Origin: Clostridiales bacterium
GTDB lineage: Bacteria; Bacillota; Clostridia; Lachnospirales; Lachnospiraceae
Reading direction: 5' to 3'
NCBI GenBank assembly: GCA_012520815.1
Contig: JAAYNM010000090.1
Location: 1-64,000, forward strand
DNA length: 64,000 nucleotides
Made by a program: the position numbers and the translations under genes. This document shows positions 25,808 through 35,225 of this stretch, piece after piece (position 1 is the stretch's first letter; the number at the start of each line of letters is the position of its first letter). The notes beneath the pieces are model-generated. The model ran no database searches. It was not told the DNA's origin and saw only the letters and a program-made list of their open reading frames with translations.

Positions 25808-26074
25808 ATGCAAATAACAGATGTGAGAATTAGGAAAATAGAAAAAGAAGGAAAGATGAAAGCAGTTGCCTCTATTACTATAGAAGATTGTTTCGTGGTA
25901 CATGACATAAAAATTATAGAAGGTGAGAGAGGATTATTTGTCGCTATGCCTAGTAAACAGGCACCAGACGGTAAATTTAGAGATATTGCACATCCTATTA
26001 ATGCGCAAACTCGAGGTATACTTCAAGAGATTATATTGAATAAATATAATGAAATAGTAGCCGAAAACCTCTAA
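25808..26074 (+). CDS. spoVG: SpoVG-family RNA/DNA-binding regulator
   Basis: An 88-aa cytosolic regulator. SpoVG proteins bind nucleic acids and affect septation, capsule and other traits; they also occur in bacteria that do not sporulate. [39 protein letters not shown] and the strongly conserved [22 protein letters not shown] are unmistakable. AAAGGGG lies 8 bases before the ATG. It lies 24 bases after glgD with no terminator between, so it is probably expressed with the glycogen genes. A hairpin follows. Confidence 0.95.
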   Translation: MQITDVRIRKIEKEGKMKAVASITIEDCFVVHDIKIIEGERGLFVAMPSKQAPDGKFRDIAHPINAQTRGILQEIILNKYNEIVAENL

Positions 26075-26120
26075 TGTATTTTTGATACTTGTTACTTAAA
26101 AAATGAAATGAACGTTGATT

Positions 26121-26150
26121 ATTTCCCCCTTGCCTAGGTAAGGGGGAAAT
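26121..26150 (+). terminator. GC-rich hairpin after spoVG
   Basis: ATTTCCCCCTT-gcctaggt-AAGGGGGAAAT is a very stable perfect stem. It is followed by TGTTATTATAA rather than a T run, so termination may be partial. Confidence 0.65.
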
Positions 26151-26190
26151 GTTATTATAAAAACACTATAATACGATATAAGGATAATAT

Positions 26191-26970
26191 ATGAGAGATG
26201 ATAATTACGGAATGAACAATTTTACAAGGAAAGAAAATAAAGATGGGTACAGTGAGTATGTATATAATCAATCACAGTACAACCAATCACAGTATGATCC
26301 ATTATCATACCAATTAGATAGTAGTCGGACTCCTATAGATATGTATAACCGAATTCCTGCACCAAACCAGTATAAAAATATAAAATCAAGGCCTACGGCA
26401 TCAGTGCTTTTAAATATTATTATGGGAATATTTTTATTTTTTGCAATGCTTGTATTGGCACTCAGAATGGGAATATTCTCTGGTGATTCATTCCAGGGAA
26501 TGGTAGGAGATGCTAATATATACGATACGATATTCGATTATGCCACAGAGGATATGGAGATTGCAGTGGCAGGTGATGAGACAAAAGAGGTAATGAAGGG
26601 TGCAATAGATTTTGATGAAGTATTATCAAAGATATCCAATGGAGTAATGGTAATGTTTATATTTATAATAGTGATTGTAGCTGTATTAGCTATAGGTCAG
26701 GTGGCCATAGATAAGAATATTAAAATGTCTCTAGAAGGATTTTGGCATTCAACTCTTCCATCTGGAATTATAATTTTAATACTTGGCGGGTTAGGAAAAC
26801 TTATTTTTATGGCTATAGATAATAGCATGGAAGTATCAAATATAATGTCTGGAATATCAAGCTATATATTTGACCCATTCGTTATTTTAGGTGTAGCATT
26901 AATTGTTATAGCTGTAACATTTAAGGTGGTTTCTGTGCTTATAAAAGAAGAAAAAGATAGGTATTTATAA
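26191..26970 (+). CDS. Four-helix membrane protein, unknown function
   Basis: I do not recognise this 259-aa protein. The cytosolic N-terminus (about 1-68) is polar, with a short Tyr/Gln repeat (YNQSQYNQSQYDPLSYQ). Hydrophobic segments lie near residues 70-95 (SVLLNIIMGIFLFFAMLVLAL), 150-172, 190-210 and 228-250. The loop between the first two is acidic. It ends in a charged tail (KEEKDRYL). It stands alone between two hairpins, preceded by TATAAT (26167-26172) and a weak AAGGAT. Nothing in the context assigns a job. Confidence 0.7.
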   Translation: MRDDNYGMNNFTRKENKDGYSEYVYNQSQYNQSQYDPLSYQLDSSRTPIDMYNRIPAPNQYKNIKSRPTASVLLNIIMGIFLFFAMLVLALRMGIFSGDSFQGMVGDANIYDTIFDYATEDMEIAVAGDETKEVMKGAIDFDEVLSKISNGVMVMFIFIIVIVAVLAIGQVAIDKNIKMSLEGFWHSTLPSGIIILILGGLGKLIFMAIDNSMEVSNIMSGISSYIFDPFVILGVALIVIAVTFKVVSVLIKEEKDRYL

Positions 26971-27007
26971 GAATAAATATCAATTAAGTATAAGTATGTA
27001 TAAAAAC

Positions 27008-27047
27008 AATCCCCTATATATCTAGGTTGCTAGATATATAGGGGATT
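27008..27047. terminator. Bidirectional hairpin between the membrane protein and prsA-like genes
   Basis: AATCCCCTATATATCTA-ggttgc-TAGATATATAGGGGATT is a perfect 17-pair stem between convergent genes. The T and A flanks are short. Confidence 0.75.
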
Positions 27048-27096
27048 TGCTATTTCTTAATGTAATAATTACGCTAAAGTAATAAGTAATTGTTAG

Positions 27097-28116
27097 TTAG
27101 TCAATATCTTTATTAATTGAAAGATCATTAAGAATGTCTGTTAAATCATCCTCTGTAAATATAGGTGTTGTAAAAGTAATTGTGCTCCATAAGTCTTCGT
27201 TTACAGTGATTTTTAAGTCTTTGGATAAATCCTTATAATACTCAATTATTTTTTCTTGTTTCATACTTCTTACTTTATCTTCAATGGCAAGAGTTGTAGC
27301 TTCTTCGTCGTTGGAATTTATGCAGTATACAACAAGATAATTTCCATCTTCTTCAACAATATCGCTTTCACCGGTAGCAAGGGATAGACAAAGGTTTTCA
27401 ACGGCGTCTCCTTCAAAGTCACCCCTTCCCACGTTTCCTTCTGTAGCTTGTATACCATATGCATTGGCTACAGTCTTTATATCTTCGCCAGCCTGCACAC
27501 GCTGTAAGATGGCCTTTGCGGTATCTTTAGGGAAATCAACCATACTATCATTTATTTCTACAGCATACACATGGGATTGTCTCAATTCGGCTTCATCTAC
27601 CGAGAAGTCGTCGTTTTCAAACAACATATCGCAACCCTTATTATAAAATGCTTCTAATTCATATATTTCATAGAGAACATCCTCGGTTGCACCAGTGGCA
27701 GCTAAAACCTTTGGATTACTCTTTAGGTAATTTTCAACATAGCCTTTAATTTCTTCATTGTCCTCATCTGAGAGAGTGGCACCGTGGTCTTTAGCATATT
27801 GTGCTACGACATAGAACATTTTGATACGGTCTACAACTTCCTCTTTTACTAGATCTTGTACAGAAGTTTCGGAACCTTCTTCGTAGGCCATTGACCAATC
27901 AATGTTATATCCGTTAGCTAGATAATAAGCTTCGTAGCTTGCTTGCTGATTGTAGGCATAAAATTTTCCCACATCTAAGCTGATAGTTGTGTCTTCAATA
28001 GTAATGAAAGCAGATGTGTCGTCAGAAGTATCTTTGTCATCACTGCATCCCATAATCATCATGCCGGCAGTAATAATAGAAGTACCAAGGGCAATAATTT
28101 TTTTAAGTTTATTCAT
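27097..28116 (-). CDS. PrsA/SurA-like peptidyl-prolyl isomerase lipoprotein
   Basis: A 339-aa exported lipoprotein likely to help proteins fold outside the membrane. The signal peptide ends in a lipobox (MIMGC, Cys near residue 24), followed by an acidic stretch. The N-terminal helical part resembles SurA/PrsA chaperone domains. A parvulin-like region lies near 180-265 (LRQSHVYAVEINDS..., AKAILQRVQAGEDIKTVANAYG..., GNVGRGDF). The parvulin core is shorter and weaker than in PrsA, so isomerase activity is uncertain. It lies 90 bases after mfd in the same direction. Confidence 0.8.
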   Translation of the reverse strand: MNKLKKIIALGTSIITAGMMIMGCSDDKDTSDDTSAFITIEDTTISLDVGKFYAYNQQASYEAYYLANGYNIDWSMAYEEGSETSVQDLVKEEVVDRIKMFYVVAQYAKDHGATLSDEDNEEIKGYVENYLKSNPKVLAATGATEDVLYEIYELEAFYNKGCDMLFENDDFSVDEAELRQSHVYAVEINDSMVDFPKDTAKAILQRVQAGEDIKTVANAYGIQATEGNVGRGDFEGDAVENLCLSLATGESDIVEEDGNYLVVYCINSNDEEATTLAIEDKVRSMKQEKIIEYYKDLSKDLKITVNEDLWSTITFTTPIFTEDDLTDILNDLSINKDID

Positions 28117-28206
28117 AATATTTCCTTTCTTTATTTAAGGAGATGTTTCCTCCTTTATTCACAAATAAAAACCTAGTCTAGTATACCACAATTGCCCCAG
28201 ATATTG

Positions 28207-31200
28207 TCAATAAATTATAGACATATTCACAAAGAATTCAGAAAGGAAACTATTAATACTATCAATTCCACCAAAAGGTTTTCTAGGGGTGATAGTAAAA
28301 TATGGAGAGGTACCACTTCCATCAAATTTACATTCATTGGGATATATACTAATAAGCTGTGGAATAGCGGTTACATTTACGGGTGCGTGGTTATACATTG
28401 TCAGCTTAAGAGATTTTTTGCCACCCGAAATTTCAGTAATGTACATCTTGTGGGCAAGTGCTTTAATAAGGGCAATTTTTAGAAGGTTTGTGACTGGCCT
28501 TGGAATCTCACCAAAACGGTCAAGAAGTTCATCTTCCATATCCTCGTATTCACTGGCATTTTCAATGCCTGCAATTCTTCTGTAGACATTAAGCTTTTGA
28601 AGTTCATTTTTAATATATTTTGAAGGGATAAAGGCATCTACATCAATATCCACAACTGTTTCAAAGTCATCCTGCTCCTTAATTTCACCCTTCATAATAA
28701 GGACAGCTTCATTAAGCATTTTACAGTAGAGGTCATAACCTACAGCTTCCATATGACCACTTTGTTCAGCGCCAAGAATATTGCCAGCACCACGAATTTC
28801 TAAATCACGCATTGAAATCTTAAAGCCAGAGCCCAGTTCGGTGAATTCCTTTATGGCGGCGAGACGCTTTTCGGCCACCTCTTTAAGAATTTTGTCTCGC
28901 TTATACATTAGAAATGCGTAGGCAGTTCTGTTGGAACGACCGATACGACCTCTTAACTGATACAACTGAGAAAGCCCTAATTTATCAGCATCGTGGATGA
29001 TCATAGTATTCACATTGGAAATATCTAATCCTGTTTCAATAATGGTAGTAGAGACAAGAACATCAATTTCTCCATTAATGAAATCGTACATGATTTGCTC
29101 AAGTTTGCGTTCGCTCATTTGACCGTGGGCATATTCAATCACAGCGTCGGGAAGTAGTAACTTTAATTGATTAGTTATTTCCTCGATGTTATTGACGCGG
29201 TTATATACATAGTAAACTTGGCCGTTTCTAGCTAGTTCTCTATTAATAGCCTCACGTACTATTTCGAGATTATGTTCCATAACAAAGGTTTGAATAGGAA
29301 CTCTGTCTATAGGAGGCTCTTCCAGAACACTCATATCCCTAATTCCCACGAGGGACATATGAAGGGTACGAGGAATAGGAGTAGCTGTTAGGGTGAGAAC
29401 ATCAACATTTTCCTTGAGTTGCTTGAGTCTTTCTTTGTGGGCAACTCCGAAACGTTGCTCCTCATCTACGATAACAAGCCCTAGATTTTTGAAGCAAACG
29501 TCCTTAGATAATACCCTGTGGGTGCCAATAACAATGTCAACAAAGCCTTTCTTTAACTCTTCGATGGTTTGCTTTTGTCTAGAAGCAGAACGGAAACGGG
29601 ACATAAGCTCAATAGAAATAGGAAAATCTTTCATTCGTTCCACAAAGTTATTGTAATGCTGTCCAGCGAGAATAGTAGTAGGAGCTAAAAAAACTACCTG
29701 CTTGCCATCTTGAACGGCTTTAAATGCAGCACGTATGGCAATCTCTGTCTTGCCATAGCCTACGTCGCCACAAATAAGCCTATCCATAATTTTTGTGCTT
29801 TCCATATCTTTTTTGGTATCATCGATGGCGGTTAATTGATCATCAGTTTCTTCAAATGGAAAAAGCTCCTCAAATTCTCTTTGCCATAAGGTATCGGGAG
29901 AATAGGCAAAACCATTTCTGCTTTGTCTGGCTGCATAGAGCTTTACTAAATCTGCAGCAATATCAGTTACAGCAGATTTAACTCGCTTTTTTGTATTACC
30001 CCACTCTTTTGAACCCAGCTTGTTGAGTTTTGGTTTTTTAGAATCAGCATTTGCATACTTTTGTATCATATCTAAGGAAGTAGCAGGGATATATAGGCTG
30101 CCTCCAGAAGCATATTCTATCTTAATATAATCTTTCTCGGTTTTATCTACAATAATCTTTTCAATGCCTTTGTAAACACCCAGTCCATGATTTTCGTGGA
30201 CTACATAGTCACCAACAGCTAGGTCGGTAAAACTTGCAATTTTTTGTCCGGTATATTTAGTTTTGCTACGTTTTTTCTTATGGGCAGCACCAAAAATATC
30301 TGTTTCAGAAATAACAGCTAGTTTAATGCTAGGGAATTCATATCCACTATGAAGACTACCATAAGAGACCATGATTTCCCCTGAAATAAGTTTGTGGTTT
30401 CTATCTTCGGAGTAAAAGCAGGATAGGTCATAATCATTATTTAGAGAGTCACAAAGTCTCCGTCCACGGGTTCTGGATGCGGAAATGATAAGTACTTTAT
30501 ATCCCTTTGATTTAAACTTCTTTAGATCCTTAACAAGAATTTCCATACTTTTATTAAAGGAATTGATGGTTCTCATTGAAACTGAAAAGATTGAGTGGAT
30601 CTTAAAATTCTTGATGGACTGCTCTAGGGTGGTAAAATGAACAGCTTTTTTATCTGATAATAGACTATAAATGCTCTTGCTGCTGGAAAGAATATTCGCC
30701 TGCCCAGGTAATATGTAGCCCTTCTCTAGACGATTTATCATACTCTCTTTGAATTCAAGCTCTACAGCCTCCATATGTTGGCAAACACGAGGTGTCTCAT
30801 CTATAAAGAATATGGCATCGCCGCCGAAATAATCAAATAGAGAAGAAGTTTCTTTATAAAAATAGTCAATATAACTGTCAATGGATACACTAGAATGAGA
30901 AATGGAAAATTGCTCTAAAAACTCCTTCGTAATTGAATGTATACGATGAGATTCCTCTGTCTTCATAGACTTTCTAAAGGTATCCTCCTGCAAAGCGAGT
31001 GCTGATTTAATGGCAGAAATACCAGCATCAGCCATTTCTTCTGTAAGTATGTATTCGGCAGCAGGTGGGATAGTAACTTTAGAAACATTTTCAATAGAAC
31101 GTTGGCTTTCCATATCAAAAGTTTTAATGGAATCCACTTCATTGTCAAACAGGTCAATTCTGTAGGGAACATCACTTATAAGTGGAAATACGTCAATAAT

Positions 31201-31728
31201 GCTACCACGAATGGCAAATTCACCGGGTGAATATATTTGGTCACTATGACTATAGCCCAAAGATGTGAGTTTCTTTGAGATAGCATCAGTTTCAAGAATA
31301 CTATCCATATCAATGGTGAATATTCCCTGCATAAATAATTCTAATGGAATAAGCTTATCCATTAGACCGCTACCAGTGGTAATAATCGTGGCAGAACCAT
31401 TATAAATGGCTTCCATAGCTTTGATTCTTTCAGTTACCATGAGTTTGCTGGAAATATCAGCATTATAAAAGATAAAGTCTTTAGGAGGAAAATATATGGC
31501 ATCTGGTTCAAAGAACTTTACATTTTCATATAATTCTCGTGCTTTTTGTTCACTAAAAGTAACGATGACCTTAAAACTACATGTAGTACCAATGGCACTA
31601 ATCATGTGGGCTAAACCACCGTCTGTAACACCACAAACTTGCACAGATTCTGCTTTGTGGCTGAATATTTCACTGATGGAAGTAACCGCAGCTAAATCCG
31701 CCAGTGGGGAAGTGAGTAAATCGCTCAT
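28207..31728 (-). CDS. mfd: Transcription-repair coupling factor
   Basis: An 1173-aa DNA translocase that removes RNA polymerase stalled at lesions and recruits UvrA. The N-terminal UvrB-like part (about 1-450) includes FKVIVTFSEQKARELYEN. The RNA-polymerase-interacting domain follows (DLAVGDYVVHENHGLGVYKG). The helicase has Walker A GDVGYGKTEIAIRAA, IVDEEQRFGV and TATPIPRTLHMSL, then the RecG-like TRG region (ILGAEQSGHMEAVGYDLYCKML). Its length is normal. AGAGGT precedes the ATG. It lies 2 bases after pth, an arrangement common in Firmicutes. Confidence 0.96.
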   Translation of the reverse strand: MSDLLTSPLADLAAVTSISEIFSHKAESVQVCGVTDGGLAHMISAIGTTCSFKVIVTFSEQKARELYENVKFFEPDAIYFPPKDFIFYNADISSKLMVTERIKAMEAIYNGSATIITTGSGLMDKLIPLELFMQGIFTIDMDSILETDAISKKLTSLGYSHSDQIYSPGEFAIRGSIIDVFPLISDVPYRIDLFDNEVDSIKTFDMESQRSIENVSKVTIPPAAEYILTEEMADAGISAIKSALALQEDTFRKSMKTEESHRIHSITKEFLEQFSISHSSVSIDSYIDYFYKETSSLFDYFGGDAIFFIDETPRVCQHMEAVELEFKESMINRLEKGYILPGQANILSSSKSIYSLLSDKKAVHFTTLEQSIKNFKIHSIFSVSMRTINSFNKSMEILVKDLKKFKSKGYKVLIISASRTRGRRLCDSLNNDYDLSCFYSEDRNHKLISGEIMVSYGSLHSGYEFPSIKLAVISETDIFGAAHKKKRSKTKYTGQKIASFTDLAVGDYVVHENHGLGVYKGIEKIIVDKTEKDYIKIEYASGGSLYIPATSLDMIQKYANADSKKPKLNKLGSKEWGNTKKRVKSAVTDIAADLVKLYAARQSRNGFAYSPDTLWQREFEELFPFEETDDQLTAIDDTKKDMESTKIMDRLICGDVGYGKTEIAIRAAFKAVQDGKQVVFLAPTTILAGQHYNNFVERMKDFPISIELMSRFRSASRQKQTIEELKKGFVDIVIGTHRVLSKDVCFKNLGLVIVDEEQRFGVAHKERLKQLKENVDVLTLTATPIPRTLHMSLVGIRDMSVLEEPPIDRVPIQTFVMEHNLEIVREAINRELARNGQVYYVYNRVNNIEEITNQLKLLLPDAVIEYAHGQMSERKLEQIMYDFINGEIDVLVSTTIIETGLDISNVNTMIIHDADKLGLSQLYQLRGRIGRSNRTAYAFLMYKRDKILKEVAEKRLAAIKEFTELGSGFKISMRDLEIRGAGNILGAEQSGHMEAVGYDLYCKMLNEAVLIMKGEIKEQDDFETVVDIDVDAFIPSKYIKNELQKLNVYRRIAGIENASEYEDMEDELLDRFGEIPRPVTNLLKIALIKALAHKMYITEISGGKKSLKLTMYNHAPVNVTAIPQLISIYPNECKFDGSGTSPYFTITPRKPFGGIDSINSFLSEFFVNMSIIY

Positions 31729-31730
31729 AT

Positions 31731-32297
31731 CTACCTCTGATTATATAAATTCATTGCTTTGTCAAATTCGTGGCGAATAGATGCTTTGGCAGCGTCAGAT
31801 GCCTTTGCAAAAGCATCGTCCATAAGGGATTGCTCCTCTTTGGAAAAATGGGATAAGACATAATCTGCCAAATCATAGCCTTCTGGTTTTCCACCTACAC
31901 CTAGTTTTATTCTTCTGAACATATCAGTGCCTAAATGGGAGATAACACTCTTAATACCATTATGACCACCGGCACTTCCCTTGGAACGAAGTCTTAATTT
32001 TCCAGGAGGTAAATTAATATCATCATATATAATAAGAAGATTTGTGGAGGGGTCAATCTTATAAAATGAAACAGCCTCACCTATAGAGGCTCCACTAAGG
32101 TTCATAAAAGTCATAGGCTTCATAAGCATAACCTTCTCGCCCTCAAAATAACCAGTGCCTGTCATGGCTCTGTGCTTCATAACATCCATCTTAATGTCTA
32201 ATTCCCTAGCTAATACATCAATAGCCATAAATCCTGCATTGTGTCTTGTGTTAAAATATTCTCTTTTGGGATTACCTAAACCTGCTATAATGTACAT
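31731..32297 (-). CDS. pth: Peptidyl-tRNA hydrolase
   Basis: A 188-aa cytosolic enzyme that releases tRNA from prematurely dropped peptidyl-tRNA. MYIIAGLGNPKREYFNTRHNAGF contains the catalytic His near residue 20. KPMTFMNLSGASIG and YDDINLPPGKLRLRSKGSAGGHNGIKS are the other family signatures. The ATG at 32297 is chosen because GAGG lies upstream and homologues begin at this Met; the track start adds 15 residues without support. It is the first gene of pth-mfd. Confidence 0.95.
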   Translation of the reverse strand: MYIIAGLGNPKREYFNTRHNAGFMAIDVLARELDIKMDVMKHRAMTGTGYFEGEKVMLMKPMTFMNLSGASIGEAVSFYKIDPSTNLLIIYDDINLPPGKLRLRSKGSAGGHNGIKSVISHLGTDMFRRIKLGVGGKPEGYDLADYVLSHFSKEEQSLMDDAFAKASDAAKASIRHEFDKAMNLYNQR

Positions 32298-32498
32298 ACA
32301 TAACCTCATTATTCTTTGTGTTTTATAAATGTATATGCTCATATAATTATATAACTATTATATGAATTTCTATCTAGTATATAGATTTTATTGCAAAAAT
32401 TCAAGGATAGCATTAACATTTCCTATGGAAAAAGCAGTTGAATTGTTCTATAATAGTCCAAACGCATAATTTTAGAGTGAAGGAAAGAAGATAAAATC

Positions 32499-33632
32499 AT
32501 GAATTCATATTTAAGATGCTTTGCTACAATCAATCTTGCAGCTGTTGAGCATAATATAGACCAGGTAATAAAAAAAGTTAATAAAGATACTATTGTCTTG
32601 GCAGTGGTAAAAGCCAATGCATATGGACATGGTGCAATAGAAGTGGCTCACCGCCTAAAGGGAAAAGTGGGTTATTTTGGTGTGGCGGCGTTGGATGAAG
32701 CTATCATTTTAAGGCAGGCAGGAATTACAGAACCAATATTAATATTAGGATATACATCCCCTAGCCAATATGACCTTTTATTAGAAAATAATATTACTCA
32801 AACTATTTATTCATATGATATGGCAGTGAAGATGAATGAAACAGGTAAAAAGATAGGTAAAAAGGGTAAAATACATATTGCACTTGACACGGGAATGACG
32901 CGAATAGGTCTTCCTACGGATGAGGCACGAATAGATGAAAGTATATCAATTACATCAGATATTTCAAAATTGGATTCTGTTGAATTAGAGGGTGTGTTTA
33001 CACATTTTTCTTGTGCAGATATGGAGGATAAGTCATATTATCATAAGCAAAAGGAAAAACTACTTAGCTTTTTTGACAAATGCAGTAAAGAAGGAATAAA
33101 TATTCCTATTAAGCATGCGTGTAACAGCGCAAGTATTATGGAATTTGATGATATGCACTTAAATATGGTTAGATCCGGAATTATTACCTACGGAATGTAT
33201 CCTTCAGAGGAGGTTAATAAAGAAGCATTGGACTTGTGGCCAGCAATGGAATTTAAAACCCATGTGGTTAATATACAGGAAGTGCCAGCTGGAGTGGGTA
33301 TTAGTTATGGGGCAACATTTGTAACGAATACACCTATGAAAATCGCAACGCTATCAGTAGGATATGGGGATGGATATAAAAGGTCAATTTCAAATAAGGG
33401 AAGAGTTCTCATTAGAGGTGAGTACGCACCTATAGTGGGAAGGGTTTGTATGGATCAAGTGATGGTAGATGTATCTCATATTGATGGCGTGACTATTGAA
33501 GATGAAGCAACTTTGTTTGGAAAAGATGGAGAAAAATTTATTTCAGTCGAAGAAGTGGCAGATATGTCAGAGAGCTTTAACTATGAATATGTGTGTTCAT
33601 TAAGTGAACGCGTAAAGAAGGTATATATCTAA
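32499..33632 (+). CDS. alr: Alanine racemase
   Basis: A 377-aa PLP enzyme that makes D-Ala for peptidoglycan. The PLP lysine lies in AVVKANAYGHGA (near residue 37). The RNMVRSGIITYG-type motif (MHLNMVRSGIITYGMYP) and the catalytic Tyr region GVGISYGATF are present. GYGDGYKR and RVCMDQVMVDV complete the C-terminal domain. TATAAT (32449-32454) lies 45 bases upstream and AAGGAAAGAAG precedes the ATG. It opens a run of three wall genes on the same strand (alr, MurL-like, MurD-like). Confidence 0.95.
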   Translation: MNSYLRCFATINLAAVEHNIDQVIKKVNKDTIVLAVVKANAYGHGAIEVAHRLKGKVGYFGVAALDEAIILRQAGITEPILILGYTSPSQYDLLLENNITQTIYSYDMAVKMNETGKKIGKKGKIHIALDTGMTRIGLPTDEARIDESISITSDISKLDSVELEGVFTHFSCADMEDKSYYHKQKEKLLSFFDKCSKEGINIPIKHACNSASIMEFDDMHLNMVRSGIITYGMYPSEEVNKEALDLWPAMEFKTHVVNIQEVPAGVGISYGATFVTNTPMKIATLSVGYGDGYKRSISNKGRVLIRGEYAPIVGRVCMDQVMVDVSHIDGVTIEDEATLFGKDGEKFISVEEVADMSESFNYEYVCSLSERVKKVYI

Positions 33633-33722
33633 AGAAAGATTATTTATAAAGAAAAGAAAGTTTAACATAAAACTATTAAATAAAGGATATGGCCCAAGGC
33701 ATATAATAAAGAGGTGAAAGAT

Positions 33723-35123
33723 ATGACAAACATGAAAAAATTTAACGACTTGAGAGTGTCTTATGATACTTTTATATATGATTCTTACACCATAAGAGAA
33801 GATAAAGATGAAGTACATGTGGTATATCATTTTGAAATTCCGGGTTTGGGAAAATTTGAACCATCCTGGAGATTCCCTAAGGGCGAACATAAAATAAAGG
33901 AATTAACACAGAATGGTACATTTTTAGAAATGGTATTTTCCCTTGGAATGGTGGAACTTATAAGCTATTGGAAGATGGCTTGTTCTCCAAATGTTGTGGT
34001 GAATGCAGGTGAATTAAACGATGATCAAATTAGATGGTGGAAGGAATTATACTACCTTGGATTAGGAGAATTCTTCTATACAAATGGTATTGATACAACT
34101 ATGGAAGATTTTATGAAAATAGATTGTAAGGCTATAATAGAGCAAAAATATGATACATTCACTCTAAAAGATAATTCTGGATGCCTTGTTCCTATTGGTG
34201 GAGGGAAGGATTCGGTGGTATCCTTAGAGTTGTTAAAATCGGCAGGAGAGAATATTAAGTGCTTTATAATAAATCCAAGAGGGGCTACTCTAAAAACAGT
34301 CCAGGTGGGTGGATTTATGGATTCACTCCTTGTTGCTAAGAGGACACTTGACAGAAATATGATTGAGTTAAACAGGAGAGGCTTTTTAAATGGACATACA
34401 CCATATTCGGCAATAGTGGCTTTTTCAGCAACCATTACAGCATACCTTGCTGGATTAAAATATATTTCATTATCAAATGAAGCCAGTGCCAATGAAAGCA
34501 CTGTGAAAGGTAGTGATGTTAATCATCAATACTCAAAAAGTTTCAAATTTGAAGAGGATTTTCACAAATATGAAGAAACATACATTAAAAGTGGAACGTA
34601 TTACTTTAGTTTATTAAGGCCACTTAGTGAATTCCAGATAGCAGCCTATTTTTCTAAATGCACACAGTATCATAGTATTTTTAGAAGCTGTAATGTAGGA
34701 AGCAAGGAGGATAAGTGGTGCGGACATTGTCCAAAGTGTCTATTCGTATTCCTTATATTATCCCCGTTCTTGCCACATAGGAGATTGTGCGAGATATTTG
34801 GGGCCGATATGTTAAATGATGAAACCATGATTGAAACATTAGATAAATTAATCGGAAGGGTGGAAGAAAAACCATTTGAATGTGTTGGCAGCAGGGAAGA
34901 GGTAAATACTGCTATTTGTCTAGCTATAAAGAACTGGACAAAAAATGCCAAAGACAAAGAAGATGTCAAACTTCCAAAGTTATTTTCCTATTACACTACC
35001 ACTGAAGAATATAAGAACTATTATAATAGTTCTTGCCACTTCTTTGAAGAGTTTGATGATAATAATTTATTACCAGAAAAATTTGAAAAATTGGTAAGGA
35101 AGATGGCAGAAGAGCTTAAGTAA
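33723..35123 (+). CDS. murL: MurL-like UDP-MurNAc-L-Ala-L-Glu epimerase
   Basis: A 466-aa cytosolic protein resembling MurL, which in Xanthomonas uses ATP to invert the terminal L-Glu of UDP-MurNAc-L-Ala-L-Glu to D-Glu. The ATP site is PIGGGKDSVVSLELL (near residues 155-169), a PP-loop-like motif. SNEASANEST and KWCGHCPKCLFVF (near 329-341) are other conserved elements, and FEIPGLGKFEPSWRFP lies at the N-terminus. The ATG at 33723 has AGAGGTG 7 bases upstream. It lies between alr and a MurD-like gene, and this partnership supports the call. If wrong, it would be an uncharacterised PP-loop ATPase. Confidence 0.75.
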   Translation: MTNMKKFNDLRVSYDTFIYDSYTIREDKDEVHVVYHFEIPGLGKFEPSWRFPKGEHKIKELTQNGTFLEMVFSLGMVELISYWKMACSPNVVVNAGELNDDQIRWWKELYYLGLGEFFYTNGIDTTMEDFMKIDCKAIIEQKYDTFTLKDNSGCLVPIGGGKDSVVSLELLKSAGENIKCFIINPRGATLKTVQVGGFMDSLLVAKRTLDRNMIELNRRGFLNGHTPYSAIVAFSATITAYLAGLKYISLSNEASANESTVKGSDVNHQYSKSFKFEEDFHKYEETYIKSGTYYFSLLRPLSEFQIAAYFSKCTQYHSIFRSCNVGSKEDKWCGHCPKCLFVFLILSPFLPHRRLCEIFGADMLNDETMIETLDKLIGRVEEKPFECVGSREEVNTAICLAIKNWTKNAKDKEDVKLPKLFSYYTTTEEYKNYYNSSCHFFEEFDDNNLLPEKFEKLVRKMAEELK

Positions 35124-35225
35124 GAAAGAAGTAAGATAAATACGAAAAAAATTAAAGGCTAAAGGGCTCAAATACGAAACAAGATGAAAATAATATAAAA
35201 GTTAAGAAAAGGACTTGGTGAAACA

